From positions 62,001 through 126,000 of the forward strand of contig DASSPH010000077.1 of assembly GCA_035699745.1 (NCBI GenBank): a stretch of DNA of 64,000 nt, given 5' to 3'. The notes under the pieces were generated by a model. The model was not told the origin of the DNA and did no database searches. It saw only the letters and a list, made by a program, of their open reading frames with translations. Position numbers and translations under genes: made by a program. This DNA comes from Vicinamibacterales bacterium (GTDB taxonomy: Bacteria; Acidobacteriota; Vicinamibacteria; Vicinamibacterales; 2-12-FULL-66-21). Shown piece by piece: positions 17,993-25,805 of the stretch. The first letter of the stretch is position 1, and every line of letters begins with the position of its first letter.

Positions 17993-19935
17993 TGTGCGGG
18001 ATCGCCGGCTGGCTGTCCTCCGCGCACGACGTCGATGCGGGCGTGCTCGATCGCATGCGGGACGCGCTCGCGCACCGCGGTCCCGACGACGCCGCTTCGT
18101 GGGTGTCGCCGGATCGGCATGCCGGGCTCGGGTTCCGCCGGCTCGCGATCATCGATCTCGCCCCGGCCGCCTCGCAGCCGATGACCAACGAGGACGGCCG
18201 GCTGCAGCTCGTGTTCAACGGCGAGATCTACAACCACGCGGCGCTGCGCGTCGAGCTCGAGCAGCGCGGGCATCGCTTCCGCACCGATCACTCCGATACC
18301 GAGACGATCGTCCACGGCTTCGAGGAATGGGGACCGGATGTGGTCCACCACCTCGACGGCATGTTCGCGTTCGCCGTTTACGACCGGCGCGACCGCACGC
18401 TGTTCTTCGCGCGCGATCGGGTCGGCATCAAGCCGCTCTATTTCACGCAGGCGCACGGCGCGTTCCTGTTCGCGTCGGAGATCAAGGCCCTGCTGTGCCA
18501 TCCGGCGGTGTCGCGCGACGTCGACCCGTGGGCGCTGTATCACTACCTGAGCTTTCTCGCCGCGCCGGCGCCGCTGACGATGTTCAAAGGGATTCACAAG
18601 GTGCCGGCAGGGCATCGCGGCACGGTGAGCGGTCCGGACGTGCGCCTCGAGTCGTACTGGGACGCGCTGCCGCGAACCGGCGACGCCGCCGGGCCGCGCG
18701 TCGACGTCGCCGCAGCCGCCGGTGACGTGTCCCGGCTGCTGCAGGCGGCGGTCAGCAAGCGGCTGATGTCCGACGTGCCCTTCGGCGTGCTGCTGTCGGG
18801 CGGCATCGACTCGTCGCTGATCACCGCGCTGATGGCGCGCGAGATGTCGCAGCCGGTGCGCACGTTCACCGTCGGGTTCTCGGATCATCGCCGGCTGAAC
18901 GAGGTCGACGAGGCGCGCGCCGTCGCCCGCCGGTTCGCGACCGATCACCACGAGATCATGGTGGCCGAGCGCGACATGGCCGCCTACGTGCCCGAGCTGG
19001 TGACCACGCAGGACGAGCCGCTTGCCGACTGGGTCTGCGTTCCGTTGTACTTCGTGTCGCGGCTCGTGCGCCAGAGCGGCACGGTCGTCGTGCAGGTGGG
19101 AGAGGGCAGCGACGAACAGTTCTGCGGCTATGCGAGCTACATGGGTTACCTGAAGCTCTACGAGCAGTATTGGGAGCCGTGGCGGCGCCTGCCGCAGTCG
19201 GTGCGGCGGGCGGCGGCCTCCACCGCGGTCGCCGTCGGCCGCATGCTCGATCGCGGCGCGTTGTACGCGGACATCGCCGCGCGGGCGGCGCGTGATCGCG
19301 AACACTTCTGGGGCGGCGCGGTGTGCTTCTGGGAGACCGACAAGACGCAGCTGGTCAACCGGACCGCGTTCAGCGGCGCGCCGAGCGCCGTCGCGCCGGG
19401 CGATTTCTCGACGGCGGACACCTATGAGGTGGTGAAGCATCATCTCGCGCGGCTCGACGCCGCCTGGCCGGAGGCCGACGTGCTGGCCCGCATGACCTAT
19501 CTGGAGTTCAAGCAGCGGCTGCCCGAGCTGCTGCTGATGCGCGTCGACAAGATCACCATGTCGACGTCCGTCGAGGCGCGGGTGCCGTTCCTCGATTACC
19601 GCCTCGTGGAATACACCATGGGCCTGCCGATGGAGGTCAAGCTCGCCGGCGGCGTCAAGGGGCTGCTGAAGAAAGTCGCGCGCGGCGTGATCCCCGACGA
19701 GGTCATCGATCGCCCCAAGGTCGGGTTCGGCGCGCCGATGGCGGAATGGCTGCGCGGCGATTTCGGCCGCGACGCGGAGGCGGCGATCATGCGGAGCCGG
19801 CTTCGCGAGCGCGGCTTCTTCGACTACGACCGCATCGCCCGGCTGTTTGCCTCCCACCGCTCGGGCACGGACCGCAGCCTGCCGCTGTGGACGATCTACA
19901 ACCTCACCGCCTGGTACGATCGCTGGATTCCGTGA
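17992..19935 (+). CDS. asnB: AsnB-type glutamine-dependent amidotransferase, second copy
   Basis: The product has 647 residues with Cys2 exposed after Met removal (M-C-G-I-A-G-W-L). GATase motifs are L-A-H-R-G-P-D-D, F-N-G-E-I-Y-N-H and D-H-S-D-T-E. The synthetase domain has the PP-loop S-G-G-I-D-S-S at about residue 269, followed by V-Q-V-G-E-G-S-D-E and K-V-G-F-G-A-P-M-A-E-W-L near the C-terminus. It shares both architecture and many local strings with the first copy. Two such enzymes within 2 kb suggest two different amidation steps or a recent duplication. It overlaps the preceding glycosyltransferase and the following heparinase-like gene by one base each. Confidence 0.9.
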   Translation: MCGIAGWLSSAHDVDAGVLDRMRDALAHRGPDDAASWVSPDRHAGLGFRRLAIIDLAPAASQPMTNEDGRLQLVFNGEIYNHAALRVELEQRGHRFRTDHSDTETIVHGFEEWGPDVVHHLDGMFAFAVYDRRDRTLFFARDRVGIKPLYFTQAHGAFLFASEIKALLCHPAVSRDVDPWALYHYLSFLAAPAPLTMFKGIHKVPAGHRGTVSGPDVRLESYWDALPRTGDAAGPRVDVAAAAGDVSRLLQAAVSKRLMSDVPFGVLLSGGIDSSLITALMAREMSQPVRTFTVGFSDHRRLNEVDEARAVARRFATDHHEIMVAERDMAAYVPELVTTQDEPLADWVCVPLYFVSRLVRQSGTVVVQVGEGSDEQFCGYASYMGYLKLYEQYWEPWRRLPQSVRRAAASTAVAVGRMLDRGALYADIAARAARDREHFWGGAVCFWETDKTQLVNRTAFSGAPSAVAPGDFSTADTYEVVKHHLARLDAAWPEADVLARMTYLEFKQRLPELLLMRVDKITMSTSVEARVPFLDYRLVEYTMGLPMEVKLAGGVKGLLKKVARGVIPDEVIDRPKVGFGAPMAEWLRGDFGRDAEAAIMRSRLRERGFFDYDRIARLFASHRSGTDRSLPLWTIYNLTAWYDRWIP

Positions 19936-22013
19936 TGTCACGCATCGGCCGCTACCGGAGAATGGCGCGCAAGGCGCTGACCCGCCCGCCCGCGCAAGTG
20001 GCGCGCGGGATCGGACGCGAGCTGCGGGCGCAGATCGCCCGCCCGTGGGTGCGGCTGCGCCCGGCGCTCCTGTCCGACCGCGACGTGCTCGACGCACTCG
20101 GCTGCGCCGGCCCTGCCGCGCTGCCGGACGCGCTGGCGCGGGCGCCGTTCTTTCCGCTCAGCGGCGAATCCATGGACGCAGTCGCCGGCCGCTTTCAGCA
20201 GTCGAACCCCGGGGCCGTCCAGGGCATCGTGGACGCGGCGGATCGGATTCTCGCGCACGAGTTCGATCTGCTCGGATCGGGGTGCCGCGCGCTGGGGCCG
20301 TCGCTGCCCTGGCTGCGCGACTTCAAGACCGGCGCCGCCTGGCCGAAATCGTATGCGTTCGATCTCGACTACGAGATGCTCACGCCCGACAGCGACGTCA
20401 AGGTGCCGTGGGAACTGAGCCGGTTCCAGCACGCGGCGCTGCTGGGGCAGGCGTGGCTGTTCACCGGGCGCGACGCCTATCGCGCGGAATTCGTCTCGCA
20501 GTTCGACGATTGGGAGCGCGAGAACCCGTGGGGCTACAGCGTGAACTGGGTGTGCGCGATGGACGTGGCGATCCGCGTCCACAACTGGCAATGGGCGTAT
20601 CGCTGCCTGTTCCCCCCGGCGTCGCCCGCCCCGCCGGCGTTCGCCGCGCGCTTCGCGCGCGCCTTGTATCTCCACGGCGAGTTCATCGAGCAGCACCTCG
20701 AGCAGTCCGACGCGCATGGAAACCACTACATCGCCGAAGCGGTGGGGCTCGTCTCGGTGGGCGCCTGGCTGCGCCATTCCGCCGCCGGTGAACGCTGGCT
20801 CCAGACCGGCCGCCGGATTCTCGTCGACGAGATCGCGCGCCAGGTGCACGCCGACGGCGTCGACTTCGAGCAGTCGACCGCGTACCACCGGCTGGTGACC
20901 GAGACGTTCCTGACCGGGTTCCTCCTGCTGCGCATGGCCGGCTGCGATGCGCCTCCGGCGGCATGGCACCGTCTCGAACGCATGTTCGATTACATCGCCG
21001 CCTACACCAAACCGGACGGACGGGCGCCGCTGATTGGCGACGCCGACGACGGGCGGATGCAGAAGCTCGCGCCGCGCGACATCAACGATCACCGTTACCT
21101 GCTGTCGACCGCCGCCTGCCTGTTCGGGCAGGCGCCGCTGGCCGAGGCCGCCGGACGCTGCTGGGAAGAAACCTGGTGGATGCTGGGCGCCGGCGCTGCC
21201 GACACGTTCGCCGGACTGCCGCGCGGCGGCCCCCGCGGATCGGAAGCGTTTCCTGACGGGGGCATCTACGTGCTGCGCGCCCCGGGCGCCCACGCCATCG
21301 TCGACTGCGCCGAAGTGGGCATGAACGGTCGCGGCGGGCACGGCCACAACGACATCCTCAGCTTCGAGTTGTGCCTGGCCGGACGCGCGGTCGTCACCGA
21401 CTGCGGATCGTTCGTCTACACCGCCGATCCGGCGGCGCGCGATCGCTTCCGCAGCACCGCCTCGCACAACGGCGTCCAGGTGGATGGCGAAGAGATCAAT
21501 CGCTTCCTCGTCCCTTCGGACCTGTGGCGCCTGAGCGACGATGCGCGTCCGGTCGATGTGTGCTGGACGGGGAAGGGGGCCGGCGGGGAGATCGTCGCGG
21601 CGCACACTGGATACGAGCGGCTGTCCGATCCGGTGCGGCACACCCGAGGGTGCGCGCTGTCGGAGGATGGCCGCATGTTCGCGGTCCGCGACGAGTTGGC
21701 GGCGTCCGCGACGCACCGCTACACCTGGCGGTTTCATCTCGCGTCCGGCGTCAGCGCGCGCGTCGAAGGGGGCGCGATCGTCATCGACACCGCTGCGGAC
21801 GTGCCGGTGCGGCTCGGGTGGGCCGGCCCCGGCTTGCCGGCGCCCGTCCTGGAGCCGGGATATGCGTCGCCGTCGTACGGCGTGCGGGTACCCATCACGG
21901 TGATACGGCTCGACGTGACCGCCACCGGCGCGCTGGCGGTCGCTTGGGCGTTCGGCCTCGGCTCCGCCGAGGCGGTCCTGGAGCGCGCGCGGCAATACCG
22001 GGAGGCGGCATGA
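19935..22013 (+). CDS. Heparinase II/III family protein, first copy
   Basis: The product has 692 residues. An alpha-barrel N-terminal half contains W-E-L-S-R-F-Q-H, N-H-Y-I-A-E-A-V-G-L, E-Q-S-T-A-Y-H-R-L-V-T-E and G-D-A-D-D-G-R. A beta-sandwich C-terminal half has the family signature G-G-H-G-H-N-D-I-L-S-F-E-L (about 466-478), then D-C-G-S-F-V-Y and R-S-T-A-S-H-N. Y-H-R and H-G-H-N-D contain the Tyr/His residues used for beta-elimination in lyases of this family. No signal peptide is obvious. Such proteins are common in exopolysaccharide loci and may trim or epimerise uronate-containing chains. The ATG overlaps the previous stop by one base, and its end overlaps the next start by 4. Confidence 0.85.
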   Translation: MSRIGRYRRMARKALTRPPAQVARGIGRELRAQIARPWVRLRPALLSDRDVLDALGCAGPAALPDALARAPFFPLSGESMDAVAGRFQQSNPGAVQGIVDAADRILAHEFDLLGSGCRALGPSLPWLRDFKTGAAWPKSYAFDLDYEMLTPDSDVKVPWELSRFQHAALLGQAWLFTGRDAYRAEFVSQFDDWERENPWGYSVNWVCAMDVAIRVHNWQWAYRCLFPPASPAPPAFAARFARALYLHGEFIEQHLEQSDAHGNHYIAEAVGLVSVGAWLRHSAAGERWLQTGRRILVDEIARQVHADGVDFEQSTAYHRLVTETFLTGFLLLRMAGCDAPPAAWHRLERMFDYIAAYTKPDGRAPLIGDADDGRMQKLAPRDINDHRYLLSTAACLFGQAPLAEAAGRCWEETWWMLGAGAADTFAGLPRGGPRGSEAFPDGGIYVLRAPGAHAIVDCAEVGMNGRGGHGHNDILSFELCLAGRAVVTDCGSFVYTADPAARDRFRSTASHNGVQVDGEEINRFLVPSDLWRLSDDARPVDVCWTGKGAGGEIVAAHTGYERLSDPVRHTRGCALSEDGRMFAVRDELAASATHRYTWRFHLASGVSARVEGGAIVIDTAADVPVRLGWAGPGLPAPVLEPGYASPSYGVRVPITVIRLDVTATGALAVAWAFGLGSAEAVLERARQYREAA

Positions 22014-24148
22014 AGCAGGTCGTGCTCGAAGGCGGCCGCGTCGCCGTGGTCGACGTGCCGGCGCCGCTCTGTCCGCCCGGTCACGTCCTCGTGCGGACGA
22101 GCCATTCCTTGATCAGTACGGGAACGGAACTGGCGACGACCGGCGGCGGGCAGGGCGTGCTGCGGCAGGCGATCGCGAACCCCGATCTGATCCGCAAGGT
22201 GCGCGAGAAGGTGAGCACGGTCGGGCTGCGGCGGACGGTCGATCTGGTTCGGGCGCGGCGGCAGTCGGCGATGGCGCTCGGCTACAGCGCATCGGGCAAG
22301 GTGATGGCGGTCGGCGACGGCGTGACGGGGGTGGCGGTCGGCGCGCGCGTCGCCTGCGCCGGCGCCGGCCATGCGAACCACGCCGAGGTGAACGCGGTCC
22401 CGGGCAACCTGGTCGCGGTGATGCCCGACGGTCTCGACTTCGAGTCGGCGGCGTGCGCCACGGTCGGCGCGATCGCGCTGCAGGGCGTCCGGCGCGCGGC
22501 CCCCACCCTCGGCGAACAGATCGTCGTCATCGGGCTCGGCCTCATCGGCCAGATGACGGCGCAGCTGCTGCGCGCGCACGGCGCGCGCGTGCTCGGCGTC
22601 GACGTCCGTCCGGCGCGGGTGGCTCTCGCGCGTACGCTCGGCATGGAAGCGGGAGCGATCGCCAGCGACGTCGATCTCGCCGCGCTGGTCCGCGACTGGA
22701 CCGGCGGCACGGGTGCGGACGCGGCCGTCGTCTGCGCGAGCGGCGGCGACTCGGCGCTGTTGAACGCGGCGCTCGACGTGTGCCGACGAAAGGGACGGCT
22801 CGTGCTGGTCGGCGACGTGCCCATCCGCATCCACCGCGAGCGCATCTACAAGAAAGAGATCGACTTCCTGATCTCGACCTCGTACGGGCCCGGGCGATAC
22901 GATCCGGCCTACGAGCAGAAGGGACTCGACTATCCGATCGGCTACGTGCGCTGGACCGAGGGGCGGAACCTCGCGGAAGTGCTGCGGCTGATGAGCACGG
23001 GGGCGCTGCAGGTGCGCCCGCTGATCGCGCAATCGTGGCCCGCCGATCAGGCGCAGGGCGCGTACGACTCGCTGCGATCCGGCGATGCGATCGGCGCGCT
23101 GATCGATTTCGATCTCCCGAGCGAGCCCGTCGTCCGGCCGCCGGCGGTCGCGCCGGCGGGACGCGAGCCGCGCGCCGGCCGCGTGCGCCTCGCGGTCATC
23201 GGCACCGGCGCGTTCTTCAAGGGCGTGCATCACCCGATGCTGACCCGCCACGGCGGCTTTTCGATCGACATGATGATCGGCCGCTCGGGCCTGGCGCTGG
23301 CGGACTACGCCAGGCGTCATGGCGTGCCGGCGGTCGACACCTCGCCCGATGCGGCCCTGCGGAATCCGGACATCGACGCCGTCCTGATCGCCACCCGGCA
23401 CGACCTGCACGCCTCGCTGGTGCTCGCGGCGCTGCAGGCCGGCAAGCACGTCTTCGTCGAGAAGCCGCTCGCGTTGACGGTGGACGATTGCTCGGCGATC
23501 GTCGAAGCGGCCGCGGCGTCCGGGCGCGTGGTGATGGTGGGCTTCAACCGCCGCTTTGCGCCGGCGTCGCTGCGCCTGCGCGAGGCGTTCCGGCCGGTGC
23601 TGGAGCCGAAGACGGTGCTGTATCGCGTCAACGCCGGTCTGCTGCCCGCCGAACACTGGCTGCGCGATCCGGCGGAAGGCGGCGGACGGCTGGTCGGCGA
23701 GGGGGTGCATTTCCTCGACTGGGCGCGCTGGTTCGTGGACGCCGACCCGGTGTCGGTCCATGCCGCGGCGATCCGGCGCGACGGGCTGGTCGATGCCGAC
23801 AACGTCTCGATTGTCGTGCAGTTCGCCGGCGGATCGCTGGCCACGATCCACTACTGCAGCCAGGGCGCGAGCGCCGTCGGCAAGGAGCGTATCGAGGTGT
23901 TCGGCGGCGGCCGCGCCGCGATGCTCGACGACTTCGCGGCGGTGGAGATTGCCGGGACGCCGCACGCCGGGCGGACGCGCCGCGGCACGGTCGAGAAGGG
24001 GCACTTCGAGATCGTTCAGAACTTCCACGATGCGATCGTCAAAGGCGCCGCGCCCGGAGTGACCGCCGTCGACGGCTGGTGGGCGACGTGGTGCGCGCGG
24101 GCGGCGGAGGAGAGCTTGCGCACCGGCAAGCCGGTCACCCGTGGCTGA
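22010..24148 (+). CDS. Bi-domain oxidoreductase: zinc-type dehydrogenase plus Gfo/Idh/MocA, first copy
   Basis: The product has 712 residues. Residues 1-370 resemble medium-chain alcohol dehydrogenases: S-T-G-T-E-L near the N-terminus, G-Y-S-A-S-G-K-V, V-G-A-R-V-A-C-A-G, T-V-G-A-I-A-L-Q-G and the Rossmann motif I-G-L-G-L-I-G-Q at about 174. Residues 390-712 are a Gfo/Idh/MocA oxidoreductase with V-I-G-T-G-A-F, the E-K-P motif (K485) and G-G-G-R-L-V-G-E-G-V-H-F. Fusions of this kind are known from capsule and exopolysaccharide clusters, where they probably make a modified nucleotide sugar. The start overlaps the heparinase-like stop as ATGA. It is paralogous to the gene at 25802. Confidence 0.87.
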   Translation: MKQVVLEGGRVAVVDVPAPLCPPGHVLVRTSHSLISTGTELATTGGGQGVLRQAIANPDLIRKVREKVSTVGLRRTVDLVRARRQSAMALGYSASGKVMAVGDGVTGVAVGARVACAGAGHANHAEVNAVPGNLVAVMPDGLDFESAACATVGAIALQGVRRAAPTLGEQIVVIGLGLIGQMTAQLLRAHGARVLGVDVRPARVALARTLGMEAGAIASDVDLAALVRDWTGGTGADAAVVCASGGDSALLNAALDVCRRKGRLVLVGDVPIRIHRERIYKKEIDFLISTSYGPGRYDPAYEQKGLDYPIGYVRWTEGRNLAEVLRLMSTGALQVRPLIAQSWPADQAQGAYDSLRSGDAIGALIDFDLPSEPVVRPPAVAPAGREPRAGRVRLAVIGTGAFFKGVHHPMLTRHGGFSIDMMIGRSGLALADYARRHGVPAVDTSPDAALRNPDIDAVLIATRHDLHASLVLAALQAGKHVFVEKPLALTVDDCSAIVEAAAASGRVVMVGFNRRFAPASLRLREAFRPVLEPKTVLYRVNAGLLPAEHWLRDPAEGGGRLVGEGVHFLDWARWFVDADPVSVHAAAIRRDGLVDADNVSIVVQFAGGSLATIHYCSQGASAVGKERIEVFGGGRAAMLDDFAAVEIAGTPHAGRTRRGTVEKGHFEIVQNFHDAIVKGAAPGVTAVDGWWATWCARAAEESLRTGKPVTRG

Positions 24149-25805
24149 GTACTGGGGTCTGGCGGCGTATCCGCCGTCCGCCGCATGGCTGCAGCGCGTC
24201 TCCGCGACGCTCGACGGTCCGCTCCAGGTCACCACCCTGGGCGATCTGCGGCCGCTCGGCGCCGCGCGGCTGGTGTCGCGCGTGCGCAGCGTCCGCGCTG
24301 ACGTCGGGCTCCTGCTCGAGGACGGCGGACCGGGTCCGCTCAGGCCCGCGCTGCTGACGCTGCTGGCGCTGACCCGCTGCCGCACGCTCGAGACGATCGG
24401 CGCCGAAGGGACGCGGCGCAGCGTGTCGCGGCGCACCGTCTGGTCGGCGCTCGGCCGCATGCTCGGCGCGACGATCGGCGGCGCCCTCTCGGCATGGGCC
24501 TGTTGGCGCGAGCTCAGCGCGCTCGACGTGCCGGGCACGCGGCGGTTCCCCTCTCCGCTCCGCAGCATTGCGGTCCTGCGTACGAATCTCTGGCACGGCG
24601 TGAAGGTCGGCGGCTCCGTCGGTCATTTCGCCGGCGTCGTCAACGCGCTGCAGCGCCGCGGGCTTCGAACCGACGTGTTCGCGCCGGAGCCGCAGCCGAT
24701 GATCGATGAAGGCGTGCCGATGCACAGTATCCCGGCGCCGCCCGATCCGGCCTACCCGTACGAGCTGAACTACTACCGGTATCACCGCCGGTTCGTCGCC
24801 GCGTTGACCGCGCGTCTCGGCGCCGCGCGGCCGGACGCGCTCTATCACCGCCTGAGTCTCGGATCCTGGGCCGGCGTCGCGCTCGGCCGGCGGCTGGGCA
24901 TTCCGGTCATCGTCGAGTACAACGGATCCGAGGTGTGGGTCTCACGTCACTGGGGGCGCGCGCTGCGTCTCGAGCGGCTGGCGGCGCGCGGCGAGATCGT
25001 GGGGCTGCGCGCGGCGGATCTGGTCGTCGTCGTGTCTCAGCCTCTCGCCGACGAGGTGCGCGCCCACGGCGTGCCCGCCGACCGCATCGTCGTCCATCCC
25101 AACGGCGTCGACACGGATCTGTTCGACCCGGCGCGCTTCACCGCCGCGGATCGGGCGGCGACGCGTCGCGCTGCCGGCATTCCCGAAGACGCCACCGTGT
25201 GCACGTTCGTCGGGACGTTCGGGCGGTGGCACGGCGTCGACGTGCTCGCCGCGGCGATTGGCCGGCTCGCCGCCGATCGACGGTGGATCGACCGGCACCG
25301 CGTGCGGTTTCTGCTGATCGGCGACGGCGCCATGATGCCCGCCGCGCGGCGCGAGCTCGCGCCGCTCGCCGACCTCGTGGCGTTCGCGGGTCTGCGGCCG
25401 CAGGCGGAAACGCCGGCGTGGCTGGCGGCGTCGGACGTGCTGCTGTCGCCGCACGTGCCCAACCCCGACGGCTCCCGCTTCTTCGGATCGCCGACGAAGC
25501 TCTTCGAATACATGGCGATGGGACGGGCGATCGTGGCCAGCGCGCTCGAGCAGATCGGCGAAGTGCTGCAGCCCGCCTTTCGCGCGTCGGAGCTGCCGCA
25601 CGGCATGACGGATGCCGCGGGCCGGGTCGCGATCGTCTCGACGCCGGGGAGCGTCGACGAGTTCGCCGACGGGATCCGCTTCGCCGTGGAGCGCCCCGGA
25701 CTCCGCGCGACGCTTGGCGCAAATGCGCGTGCCGCGGCGCGCGCGCGGTATACATGGGACGCGCACGTCGAGGCACTGCTCGCGCGCTGCCAGAGACTCA
25801 CATGA
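24141..25805 (+). CDS. Family 4 glycosyltransferase with an N-terminal extension
   Basis: The product has 554 residues from a GTG that overlaps the previous gene by 8 bp. Residues 1-145 form an extension unrelated to GT4 enzymes, with hydrophobic Ala/Leu-rich helices. From about 150 the GT-B fold begins (G-V-K-V-G-G-S-V-G-H-F-A-G-V). Further motifs are V-E-Y-N-G-S-E, V-V-V-S-Q-P-L-A-D-E, V-H-P-N-G-V-D-T, V-G-T-F-G-R-W-H-G-V-D-V-L and G-S-P-T-K-L-F-E-Y-M-A-M-G. It resembles the GT part of the fusion protein at 28432, which also carries a front extension, so the two form a duplicated pair. Acceptor and donor are unknown. Confidence 0.85.
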   Translation: MAEYWGLAAYPPSAAWLQRVSATLDGPLQVTTLGDLRPLGAARLVSRVRSVRADVGLLLEDGGPGPLRPALLTLLALTRCRTLETIGAEGTRRSVSRRTVWSALGRMLGATIGGALSAWACWRELSALDVPGTRRFPSPLRSIAVLRTNLWHGVKVGGSVGHFAGVVNALQRRGLRTDVFAPEPQPMIDEGVPMHSIPAPPDPAYPYELNYYRYHRRFVAALTARLGAARPDALYHRLSLGSWAGVALGRRLGIPVIVEYNGSEVWVSRHWGRALRLERLAARGEIVGLRAADLVVVVSQPLADEVRAHGVPADRIVVHPNGVDTDLFDPARFTAADRAATRRAAGIPEDATVCTFVGTFGRWHGVDVLAAAIGRLAADRRWIDRHRVRFLLIGDGAMMPAARRELAPLADLVAFAGLRPQAETPAWLAASDVLLSPHVPNPDGSRFFGSPTKLFEYMAMGRAIVASALEQIGEVLQPAFRASELPHGMTDAAGRVAIVSTPGSVDEFADGIRFAVERPGLRATLGANARAAARARYTWDAHVEALLARCQRLT